Assembly (NCBI GenBank): GCA_018882725.1
Contig: VERK01000031.1
Coordinates: forward strand, 1-13,913
Direction: 5' to 3'
DNA from: Actinomycetota bacterium
GTDB lineage: Bacteria; Actinomycetota; Acidimicrobiia; Acidimicrobiales; Ilumatobacteraceae
DNA: 13,913 nucleotides
In this document: positions 6,608-12,676 of the stretch, piece after piece
Layout of the letters: each line of letters begins with the position of its first letter
Position numbering within the stretch: position 1 is the first letter of the stretch
Made by a program: the position numbers and the translations under genes
Notes under the pieces: generated by a model
The model's database searches: none
Told to the model about the DNA's origin: nothing
Seen by the model: the letters and a program-made list of their open reading frames with translations, nothing else

Positions 6608-7258
6608 ATGGACATGGTATCGGGGGTCGGAGTACTCGACAAGGTCGCCACGGTGTGGCGCGCCCTCGAACGCGCGGGATCGTTGTCGTTGGCCGATCTG
6701 ACGGCGGCCACCGGCATTCCGCGGGCCACGTTGCACCGCTTGGCCGTCGCCATGGAGAGCCAGGGTCTGCTCCGACGCGACCCGCAAGGACAGTTCTGCC
6801 TCGGTTGGTGGCTCGTGTCGCTCGGTCACGCCGCTGAGAACGCGTTTCCGTTGGTGGCGCTGGCCCGACCGGTCCTCGAACGCCTGCGCGACGTCACCGG
6901 CGAGAGCGTGCAGTTGTACGTGCGCGAGGCCGACGCGCGCCGTTGTGTGGTGTCGCTCGAGTCGACGCATGGTTTGCGCTGGATCGTGCCCGAAGGAGCG
7001 TTGCTTCCGTTGTCGGCCGGGTCGGCCGGACACGTGCTCGATGGTGCGCCCACCAACAAGCGCGGCTGGGTCGCAAGTGTGGGTGAGCGCGAAGCGGGTG
7101 TCGCATCGGTGAGTGCACCGGTTCGAACTCGTGACGGTGTGGTGCGAGCGGCCGTGAGTCTGAGTGGGCCGATCGAACGAGTGTCGGCCGAACCCGGCAA
7201 GAAGTACGGATCGGCCGTGGTGGAAGCGGCCGGCGCCCTGGCCGCTCTCATCGGCTGA
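6608..7258 (+). CDS. ltbR: IclR-family regulator of leucine biosynthesis, LtbR/NdgR-like
   Basis: A 216-residue transcription factor. The N-terminal winged helix-turn-helix (about residues 6-66) begins SGVGVLDKVATVWRALE and includes TAATGIPRATLHRLA (about 32-46) as the helix-turn-helix. The C-terminal IclR effector domain includes DVTGESVQLYVRE (95-107), GVASVSAPVR (164-173) and VSLSGPIERV (183-192). These blocks match Streptomyces NdgR and Corynebacterium LtbR as I remember them. Those proteins sit divergent to leuCD and repress it in response to leucine status. Relative to my memory of NdgR, about 20 residues are missing between HVLDG (142-146) and RGWVASVGERE (152-162), which shortens the effector domain. 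The start at 6608 is favoured by the TAGACT box; a second ATG at 6614 is possible. Symbol by homology and context. Confidence 0.9.
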   Translation: MDMVSGVGVLDKVATVWRALERAGSLSLADLTAATGIPRATLHRLAVAMESQGLLRRDPQGQFCLGWWLVSLGHAAENAFPLVALARPVLERLRDVTGESVQLYVREADARRCVVSLESTHGLRWIVPEGALLPLSAGSAGHVLDGAPTNKRGWVASVGEREAGVASVSAPVRTRDGVVRAAVSLSGPIERVSAEPGKKYGSAVVEAAGALAALIG

Positions 7259-7298
7259 TCCGACTCCGTCACGGGCGTCGGCTGCTCACACTCGCCGC

Positions 7299-7811
7299 AT
7301 GTCCGACACCCGTGTCACTCCCTTGTCGATCGCCGAATGGGTCGACTCCGATCTCCACGAATCTCTCGCCGAGACCATGCGCTATCGCGCCGCTCGTGTG
7401 TTCGCGGTGTGTTCCGACGGCGCGGCTCTTCAACGCGAACTGGTCGACAGCGACGCCGATCCGTATCGCTTGCTCACTCGTATTCCGGTGTGGCGTCCGG
7501 TGGATGCGCTGTGTCTCGTGATGACGGGCTGGATGTCGCGCATCGATATCGACGGTGACGACAACATCGATGGCGACGATCACCGTGACGAACTCGACGA
7601 CGAACTCGACGCGATGCTCGACGACTCACGCGAACGCGTGCGCGTCACTGCGGCCGTGAACGATCAGGGGGTGTCGGTGGTGGTGCGGCGCTGGGATCTC
7701 GAAGGTCGAACCGACTCGTTCGCCGATGGCGGTGAAGGAATCTTTCCCGAAGCGTTGCGTGTGTGGTGGACGGCGTTCGACGCGCTCAGAAGGCAGCCAG
7801 AAGGTCGATGA
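7299..7811 (+). CDS. Hypothetical acidic protein
   Basis: A 170-residue protein I do not recognise. The likely start is the ATG at 7299, giving MSDTRVTPLSIAEWVDSDLH; the frame extends upstream but only into the regulator gene. Residues 18-80 look like a small folded alpha/beta domain (ETMRYRAARVFAVCSD, then PVWRPVDALCLVMTGWM). A strongly acidic stretch follows at 82-109 (IDGDDNIDGDD, then DELDDELD), and a beta-rich part, VRVTAAVNDQGVSVVVRRW, at about 114-132. The C-terminus is WW-containing and amphipathic. There is no signal peptide or membrane segment. The acidic DxDGDD stretch recalls calcium-binding loops but does not make a full EF-hand. The gene starts 40 bases after the regulator and may be co-transcribed with it. 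Its last 26 bases overlap the 3' end of the convergent FKBP gene. Codon style matches its neighbours, so it is likely real. Confidence 0.72.
   Translation: MSDTRVTPLSIAEWVDSDLHESLAETMRYRAARVFAVCSDGAALQRELVDSDADPYRLLTRIPVWRPVDALCLVMTGWMSRIDIDGDDNIDGDDHRDELDDELDAMLDDSRERVRVTAAVNDQGVSVVVRRWDLEGRTDSFADGGEGIFPEALRVWWTAFDALRRQPEGR
7548..7610 (+). repeat. Short tandem repeats coding the acidic stretch
   Basis: Two degenerate 18-base units (7548-7565 and 7566-7583) encode IDGDDN and IDGDDH. They are followed, after three bases, by two perfect copies of GACGAACTCGAC (7587-7598 and 7599-7610) encoding DELD twice. The block looks like recent in-frame slippage within the hypothetical gene and may vary between strains. 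Confidence 0.65.
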
Positions 7812-8676
7812 CCACGATGATGTCGGTGCTCTCGGGTAGCCCGATCTGCTGCTGACCTTCGGCGCCCCACGCCTGCTCGAACGGGATGTGCGCCTGACGA
7901 CGACCGCCCACCTTCATTCCCTCGAGCGCATCCAGGAGTCCGGGCAGCGTGCCGCCGTCCTCCAGATCGAACGTCACGGGTTGCGGATCCTTCCAGGTGC
8001 TCACGATCTGCTCGCCGGTGTCGGCGCGGAAGGCGAGGAGCTGTAGCACGACGGTCATACCCGTCTTGGCAGCGGTTCCGGTTCCGTCCACCAGATCGGT
8101 CACGGCGAGTTCGGCGATGTTGTCGGTTGCGTCAACCGTGATGGCCGGCTCGTCGTCGGCTGATGTGGCGGGCACCACGGCGACCGCGTCGACCACGAAC
8201 GAAATGGCGTCGCCCGCCTTGATGATGTCGCCGGCACCGGTGTCGCCGTAAGCCAGATCGGCCGGAATGTCGAGTTGACGGCGGCCGCCGGTCTTGATGC
8301 CCACGAGTCCTTGTTCCCAACCTTGGATCACCGAACCAGAGCCGAGAGTGACGGCGAACGGCGACTGGCCGAAGTTGCCGTCGAAGCGTGTGCCGTCCTT
8401 GGTGAGTACTCCCACGTAGAACACGAACACGGTGTCGCCTTCGGCTGCGGCCTCGCCGTCTCCTTCGGTGATGTCGGTGATCACCAATTCGGTGGGGAGT
8501 GCTGACGGGAGGCTGACCGTTGGCTCCTCGGCGTCGATCATCGGATCGCCGGTGGTCACGTCGACAACCGAATCGGTGGAACCGCTCGACGCGTCGTCGC
8601 CTGACGAGTCACCGCCGCACGATGCGAGAACGACGAGTGATGCGGCGACGAGTGCGGAGTAGCGGCGTGACGACAT
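7786..8676 (-). CDS. Lipoprotein with two tandem FKBP-type peptidyl-prolyl isomerase domains
   Basis: A 296-residue exported protein. MSSRRYSALVAASLVVLASC is a lipoprotein signal with lipobox VLASC and cysteine 20, followed by a Ser/Asp-rich linker to about 60. The first FKBP domain (about 62-168) keeps the pocket residues known from FKBP12: Y87, F98-D99, F107, V116-I117, W120, Y143 and F160, so it should have isomerase activity. The second domain (about 186-296) keeps the fold pattern (GMKVGGRRQAHIP at 253-265) but has Trp at 270 where the AYG tyrosine belongs and Leu in place of the pocket Trp, so it is probably inactive and may bind substrates. The ATG at 8676 is chosen because it gives the signal peptide; the longer frame lies inside the kinase gene. 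It follows the kinase stop by ten bases and probably also has its own promoter. Confidence 0.9.
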   Translation of the reverse strand: MSSRRYSALVAASLVVLASCGGDSSGDDASSGSTDSVVDVTTGDPMIDAEEPTVSLPSALPTELVITDITEGDGEAAAEGDTVFVFYVGVLTKDGTRFDGNFGQSPFAVTLGSGSVIQGWEQGLVGIKTGGRRQLDIPADLAYGDTGAGDIIKAGDAISFVVDAVAVVPATSADDEPAITVDATDNIAELAVTDLVDGTGTAAKTGMTVVLQLLAFRADTGEQIVSTWKDPQPVTFDLEDGGTLPGLLDALEGMKVGGRRQAHIPFEQAWGAEGQQQIGLPESTDIIVVIDLLAAF

Positions 8677-8683
8677 TCGGCCG

Positions 8684-8689
8684 AGGCTA
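8684..8689 (-). promoter_or_regulatory. Candidate leaderless -10 box of the FKBP gene, overlapping the kinase stop
   Basis: On the minus strand TAGCCT lies seven bases before the FKBP ATG, the same spacing as the greA box. Its first three bases are the TAG stop codon of the kinase gene. No Shine-Dalgarno sequence is present, so a leaderless message is plausible. Confidence 0.45.
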
Positions 8690-10159
8690 CTGCCGCGACG
8701 CCGCCCAGTCGGCTTCGGCCCGACCCAACGCGGTGCTCGGTGCACCGTTGGCGAACGGCCACAGTTCTTCGGCGATCCGTCGATAGTTGCCGGTGGCGCC
8801 GAGTTCACCGAGAATCGCATAGAGGCCGAGGTTGATGCGCTGAATGAACACGAATGCTCGTGGGACCGTGGCGTACTGCGCGATCGGACTCGAGCGATCG
8901 AACGTGTGGCGCACGATGCCCGAGGCGTACGACGGAGTCCAGGTGATCTCGCGATTCGCACGCACCGGTTCGTAGAAGCGACCGAAGTAGGTGCCCACGT
9001 CGTCTGTTTCGACCGGAGCGTCGAGTTTGAGCATGCCGGCCGTTTCGAGCACGGTCCGGAACGAGGGGATGTCGTTCTCGTAGGCGGCCGACTTCACCAT
9101 CGCGATGAACGTCGTCATCTCGTCGTCGGTGAAGTGCTTGACGAGCCCGTAGTCGAGGAACGTCACGGTGCCGTCCTCGTGGAACACGTAGTTGCCCGGG
9201 TGTGGATCGCCGTTGAACTTGTGCATTCCGTAGAGGCTCCGGAACACGAAGCGGAACAACACTTCGGCGACACGGTCGCGGTATTCCTGAGGCTGCTGAA
9301 GAACCCACGACCACGGTTGACCCACCACGAGTTCGGACGTGATCACGCGTGACGTGCTGAGGGACGGAATCACGGCCGGGACCTTGATGAACGGATGTCC
9401 GCGGAACCAGTCGGCGAACGTCTGCTGATTGCGCGCTTCGATGGTGTAATCGAGTTCCTCGCGGATGCGGGTCTTGACTTCGTCGACCATCTCCGACGGA
9501 TCGAGGCCGCTGAATCCCTGTTGGAGGAGGAAGCCGAGCAGATCGGCGTTCTTCAGATCGGCGTCGATGGCCGCATCGACACCGGGGTACTGAACTTTCA
9601 CGGCCACCGCGCGTTCGGCGCCGGTGTCGGGGTCGACGATCACCGCGCGGTGGACTTGTCCGATGGATGCGGCCGCGATGGGTTCGGGATCCCATTCGAC
9701 GAAGAGTTTCTCGGGTGGTGCACCGAGTTCGCGTTCGATCACCTCGGCCGCCAACGCAGCCGACATGGGTGGCGCACTCGACTGGAGTTGCGACAGCGCC
9801 GCGCGCAGGGGAGCGGGAAGGCCCTCGTCGAGGTAACTCGCCATCTGGCCGAGTTTCATCAACGCACCCTTCATCTGCCCGAGTCGGTCGGCCACCTGGG
9901 CGGCTGACTTCAACTCGGTTTCGTGATCGATCTGGACTCGTCGCTCGGCCGAGGCGAAGAGTTTGCGCGCCGAAGCGCTCGCGTAGGTGGCGCCGACTCG
10001 CACCCCCAACTTGGCGAGTTCGCCGTTGCGCGCCGCCATCGTTCCGCGTTTGATGGCCGACGGAAGTGGCGCACCGCGGCGCTTCCAGATCGACCAGCCG
10101 TACGCTCCGCCGACGACGAGAGCCAAAGCGCCCAGTTGCTTCTTCACGGGACCCTTCAC
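8687..10159 (-). CDS. ABC1/AarF/UbiB-family atypical kinase
   Basis: A 490-residue member of the UbiB/ADCK protein-kinase-like family. Visible motifs are the family-specific KxGQ (K102-Q105 in MKLGQMASYLDEGLP), the Ala-rich nucleotide loop AAASIGQVHRA (162-172), the VAVKVQYPG lysine K188, REELDY (233-238), the catalytic-loop equivalent NGDPHPGNY (316-324) with D318, and the metal-binding FLDYG (334-338) with D336. A hydrophobic stretch at 9-26 may anchor it to the membrane. Relatives support ubiquinone or other isoprenoid-lipid metabolism; in an actinobacterium, which would use menaquinone, the role is unclear. The GTG start at 10159 overlaps the hydrolase TGA (GTGA), and in-frame GTG at codon 5 is an alternative. 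The stop lies ten bases before the FKBP start. Confidence 0.9.
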   Translation of the reverse strand: MKGPVKKQLGALALVVGGAYGWSIWKRRGAPLPSAIKRGTMAARNGELAKLGVRVGATYASASARKLFASAERRVQIDHETELKSAAQVADRLGQMKGALMKLGQMASYLDEGLPAPLRAALSQLQSSAPPMSAALAAEVIERELGAPPEKLFVEWDPEPIAAASIGQVHRAVIVDPDTGAERAVAVKVQYPGVDAAIDADLKNADLLGFLLQQGFSGLDPSEMVDEVKTRIREELDYTIEARNQQTFADWFRGHPFIKVPAVIPSLSTSRVITSELVVGQPWSWVLQQPQEYRDRVAEVLFRFVFRSLYGMHKFNGDPHPGNYVFHEDGTVTFLDYGLVKHFTDDEMTTFIAMVKSAAYENDIPSFRTVLETAGMLKLDAPVETDDVGTYFGRFYEPVRANREITWTPSYASGIVRHTFDRSSPIAQYATVPRAFVFIQRINLGLYAILGELGATGNYRRIAEELWPFANGAPSTALGRAEADWAASRQ

Positions 10160-11040
10160 AGGACCTTCGGTGCGCGACGCAGCACCGATTCGACGGATCC
10201 GATGATCAAGTCGGACATTCGGTCGTGATGCGCTGCGATGGCGTCGTGCTCAGCGTCGATGCGCACCGCATCGGCGTCGGGGATGCTCGTGAAGAGTTCG
10301 AGTTGGCGGTAGGCCGGAACCACCGGATCGCGCAACGTGATCACGTGCGACGTGGGAACGTCGATGTCGGGCAGCCATTCGGTGGCCGAGAACGATCCGA
10401 TGGAATGTCCGGCTTCGAGAATCATGCGCCAGTCGTGTTGCGCGACCTGACTCATGGCCCAGCCGCCCCACTTCTCGGCTTTGCGCCGGAGGAACACGCG
10501 CTCGGTGATGCGTTCCTTGGTGGCGCTCGGTGTGAGACGAGCAACCGCACTCAAACCGGTGAGGCCGAGGAAGCTCATGCGCTCGGCGCGGCTGTGTCGG
10601 AAACTCCCGGCCGTGGCGCACAGAACGAGACCGCGCACGATGGGACGGTGACGGCGCCACATCAGCAGGGCGATGGGTCCGCCCATCGAATATCCGACGG
10701 GAATGACGGGGCCGAGCTCGAGTTCGTTGACGAGGCAGGCCGCATCGTCGGCGCAATCGGCCAGACGGAACGGTTTGCGCGAACGAATACCTCGACCGTG
10801 ACCACGGTGGTCGAGCGCGACGATTCGGTAGTGCTCGCCGAGTCGCTCGTACGTGCCGAACCAATTGAGATCGGCAGTGGCGGTCCAGCCGTGCAACAAG
10901 AGCAACGTGGGTGAATCGTGACGTGGGCCCGGAAGTTCGCGGACGAACGTGGTGCCACGACCCGGTAATTCGATCTCGCGCCCGGGTGGGAGCGGCGGTG
11001 CCAGCGGTTCGCTCTGCAGGGTGGTTAATCCGTTGCTCAC
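10156..11040 (-). CDS. Alpha/beta-fold hydrolase
   Basis: A 294-residue serine hydrolase of unknown substrate. The oxyanion region LLLLHGWTA is at 46-54, and the nucleophile elbow GYSMGG (116-121) gives Ser118. D238 in TLRDPVV and H265 in DAEHDAIA are reasonable acid and base residues. The DHRGHGRG segment (77-84) is typical of the esterase/enol-lactonase/haloperoxidase-like group. There is no signal peptide, so it should be cytoplasmic. The GTG start at 11040 overlaps the greA stop (GTGA), and the gene's own stop overlaps the kinase start in the same way. It is therefore locked in the middle of a three-gene translationally coupled run. A lid region at about 145-215 is moderately long. The link to an ABC1 kinase suggests lipid or quinone-precursor chemistry, but that is only a guess. 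Confidence 0.88.
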   Translation of the reverse strand: MSNGLTTLQSEPLAPPLPPGREIELPGRGTTFVRELPGPRHDSPTLLLLHGWTATADLNWFGTYERLGEHYRIVALDHRGHGRGIRSRKPFRLADCADDAACLVNELELGPVIPVGYSMGGPIALLMWRRHRPIVRGLVLCATAGSFRHSRAERMSFLGLTGLSAVARLTPSATKERITERVFLRRKAEKWGGWAMSQVAQHDWRMILEAGHSIGSFSATEWLPDIDVPTSHVITLRDPVVPAYRQLELFTSIPDADAVRIDAEHDAIAAHHDRMSDLIIGSVESVLRRAPKVL

Positions 11041-11507
11041 GGGAGTTCGACGCTGACGATCACGACGCTGAGCGTGTGGCCGTTGGGCGTCGTGTACGAG
11101 CAGGTTTCGTTCACGCGCTTGCCGGTGACCGCCTTGCCCAGAGCCGACTCGGGCGTCATGGTGGCGGCACCTTCGAAACGCTCTTCGTGCGAACCGAAGT
11201 AGTACGACTCGGGTTCGTCACCGTCGATCGAGAGAGTGACGAGTTTGCCCGGGCCCACGACGTCACCGTCATCGGCCTCGACGATCTCGTAGTTCTCGAG
11301 AATCGATTCGAGGTGGCGGATGCGGCCTTCCATGTGGCCCTGTTCGTCCTTGGCGGCGTGATAATCGCCGTTCTCGGAGAGGTCGCCGAGTTCGCGAGCG
11401 CGCTCGATCTTGTTGGCCACATCGATGCGGCCACGCGTCGTGAGGTCGTGGTGCTCGGCCTGGAGACGCTCGAGCGCCGTCTTGGTGAGGTGATGGACCT
11501 TCGCCAT
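11037..11507 (-). CDS. greA: Transcription elongation factor GreA
   Basis: A 156-residue factor that enters the RNA polymerase secondary channel and stimulates cleavage of backtracked transcripts. The N-terminal coiled coil ends in the acidic tip ARELGDLSENGDYHAAKDEQ (37-56), with D42 and E45 in the positions of the catalytic-tip acids of E. coli GreA. The C-terminal FKBP-like domain includes SPAL-like ESALGKAVTGKRVNE (119-133). The length matches the usual 155-165. The ATG at 11507 lies seven bases after a TACCCT box with no Shine-Dalgarno sequence, so the message is probably leaderless. It heads a minus-strand operon, coupled by GTGA to the hydrolase, and is divergent from leuB. The central segment (about 80-105) is somewhat unlike proteobacterial GreA, as is common in actinobacteria. 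Confidence 0.93.
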   Translation of the reverse strand: MAKVHHLTKTALERLQAEHHDLTTRGRIDVANKIERARELGDLSENGDYHAAKDEQGHMEGRIRHLESILENYEIVEADDGDVVGPGKLVTLSIDGDEPESYYFGSHEERFEGAATMTPESALGKAVTGKRVNETCSYTTPNGHTLSVVIVSVELP

Positions 11508-11514
11508 GGCACCC

Positions 11515-11520
11515 AGGGTA
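11515..11520 (-). promoter_or_regulatory. Candidate leaderless -10 box of greA
   Basis: TACCCT on the minus strand is separated by seven bases from the greA ATG. That is the spacing expected if transcription starts on the A of the start codon. There is no Shine-Dalgarno sequence and no clear -35. Confidence 0.5.
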
Positions 11521-11581
11521 ACGGTGGTTCTCGGGGGTTGAGACGGCGGACCGGGAATGGCCGCCTACTCGTGTACGCCCG

Positions 11582-11587
11582 TACGAT
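11582..11587 (+). promoter_or_regulatory. Candidate -10 box of leuB
   Basis: TACGAT lies nine bases before the ATG at 11597, with no Shine-Dalgarno sequence. The alternative in-frame GTG at 11588 would directly touch the hexamer, which argues for the ATG as the true start. I see no LtbR-type site here. Confidence 0.4.
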
Positions 11588-11596
11588 GTGGCCTCT

Positions 11597-12589
11597 ATGA
11601 CGCACAAGTTGGCAGTGATCGGCGGCGACGGAATCGGACCCGAAGTGACGGCGGTCGCTCTCGACGTGGTGCGGGCAACGGGTGTCGACATCGCCACCAC
11701 CGACTTCGATCTCGGGGGTGCGCGATACCTGCGCGACGGCGAGGTTCTGTCGGACGCCACGCTCGACCAGTTGCGCGCGTTCGACGCGATTCTTCTCGGA
11801 GCGGTTGGTACGCCGGCCGTGCCGCCGGGCGTCATCGAGCGCGGTCTTCTCCTCAAGATGCGATTCGAACTCGATCTGTTCGTCAACCAGCGGCCGTTCG
11901 TGGGCACCGCGCCAGGCCACACGAAGCCGCACGACTTCATCGTGATCCGCGAGAACACCGAAGGGCCGTACGTGGGTGAGGGCGGCGTGTTGCGGCGCGG
12001 AACCCCGAACGAAGTGGCCACACAGGGCAGCGTCAACACGCGGTTCGGTGTCGAACGGTGCATCCGCTACGCGTTCGAGTTGGCTTCGCAGCGTGAGCGC
12101 AAGCACGTGACCCTCGTACACAAGACCAACGTGCTCACGTTCGCCGGAAATCTCTGGGAGCGCACGTTCAACGAAGTGGCTGCGCAGTACCCGGGTGTGG
12201 GCACGGCCTATAACCACGTCGACGCGGCGTGTATCTACTTCGTCCAGGATCCGCACCGTTACGACGTGATCGTCACCGACAATCTGTTCGGCGACATCCT
12301 CACCGATCTGGGTGGTGCTGTGTCGGGTGGTATCGGTCTGGCGTCGTCGGCCAATCTCAATCCGGCGCGCACTGGTCCGTCGATGTTCGAGCCGGTGCAT
12401 GGTTCCGCTCCTGACATCGTGGGTACCGGAAAAGCCAATCCGACCGCGGCGATCTTGTCGGCGGCGCTGATGCTCGACTTCCTCGGTGAGTCGTCGGCGG
12501 CCGATCGCATTCGCGCGGCCTGCGCCGAGCCGACCAGCGGTTCGACCATCGAAATCGGTCGCGCCATCATCGGTCGACTCACCCGCTGA
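11597..12589 (+). CDS. leuB: 3-isopropylmalate dehydrogenase
   Basis: A 330-residue enzyme that oxidises 3-isopropylmalate with NAD to 2-ketoisocaproate (after decarboxylation), the third step of leucine synthesis. The N-terminus LAVIGGDGIGPEVT is the normal family start. Substrate and cofactor regions include GLLLKMRFELDLFVNQRP, IRENTEGPYVG, LVHKTNVLTFAGNLW, VDAACIYF, VTDNLFGDILTDL and FEPVHGSAPDI. The ENTEGPY form, together with RFELD, matches mycobacterial LeuB as I recall it rather than the E. coli RELTGG form. The start was set at ATG 11597; GTG 11588 would add three residues. It is divergent from greA across 89 bases and followed by ilvE after 87 bases, so the two probably work in one pathway and may be partly co-transcribed. 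Confidence 0.95.
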   Translation: MTHKLAVIGGDGIGPEVTAVALDVVRATGVDIATTDFDLGGARYLRDGEVLSDATLDQLRAFDAILLGAVGTPAVPPGVIERGLLLKMRFELDLFVNQRPFVGTAPGHTKPHDFIVIRENTEGPYVGEGGVLRRGTPNEVATQGSVNTRFGVERCIRYAFELASQRERKHVTLVHKTNVLTFAGNLWERTFNEVAAQYPGVGTAYNHVDAACIYFVQDPHRYDVIVTDNLFGDILTDLGGAVSGGIGLASSANLNPARTGPSMFEPVHGSAPDIVGTGKANPTAAILSAALMLDFLGESSAADRIRAACAEPTSGSTIEIGRAIIGRLTR

Positions 12590-12591
12590 GC

Positions 12592-12641
12592 AGCACTACC
12601 TACTACGCAGTATTCACAGTGCTCGGAGGCCCCGTGAGGGG
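12592..12641 (+). other. Two inverted repeats in the leuB-ilvE gap
   Basis: A nested repeat pairs AGCACT (12592-12597) with AGTGCT (12618-12623) and, inside it, TACT (12601-12604) with AGTA (12609-12612) around loop ACGC. Just downstream, CCCC-GTGA-GGGG (12630-12641) would form a stem with a GNRA-type loop. Neither has a T-run, so they are not convincing intrinsic terminators. They could slow polymerase, protect the leuB 3' end, or be coincidence. Confidence 0.35.
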
Positions 12642-12642
12642 A

Positions 12643-12648
12643 TACCGT
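12643..12648 (+). promoter_or_regulatory. Candidate -10 box of ilvE
   Basis: TACCGT lies 28 bases before the ilvE ATG, so a transcript from it would carry a leader of roughly 20 bases that includes the GGAG Shine-Dalgarno sequence at 12667-12670. It overlaps a small odd palindrome CCGTTACGG (12645-12653). The -35 region is not clear. Confidence 0.35.
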
Positions 12649-12666
12649 TACGGCCACTACTCGAAC

Positions 12667-12670
12667 GGAG
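12667..12670 (+). promoter_or_regulatory. Shine-Dalgarno site of ilvE
   Basis: GGAG, inside the purine run GGAGAAGAAG, lies six bases before the ATG at 12677 and supports that start. The upstream GTG-started frame at 12619 is out of frame with ilvE and shows no family similarity. Confidence 0.6.
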
Positions 12671-12676
12671 AAGAAG

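Noticed and set aside
6539..7033. N-terminal extension of leuC upstream of 6538
   Set aside because: The extension is antisense to the regulator gene, while the ATG at 6538 has a good Shine-Dalgarno site and gives the standard LeuC N-terminus and length.
6826..7272. A minus-strand frame opposite the regulator gene
   Set aside because: No motif is seen, and the plus strand is clearly an IclR-family protein.
7548..7610. CRISPR or regulatory repeat array
   Set aside because: The units are short (12 and 18 bases), have no spacers and stay in frame with the acidic coding stretch.
8677..8961. N-terminal extension of the FKBP gene
   Set aside because: It would hide the lipoprotein signal inside the protein and lies within the kinase gene in another frame.
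11156..12400. A 414-codon minus-strand open frame crossing greA and leuB
   Set aside because: It spans the divergent promoter region and overlaps two well-identified genes; its product has low-complexity Arg/His composition.
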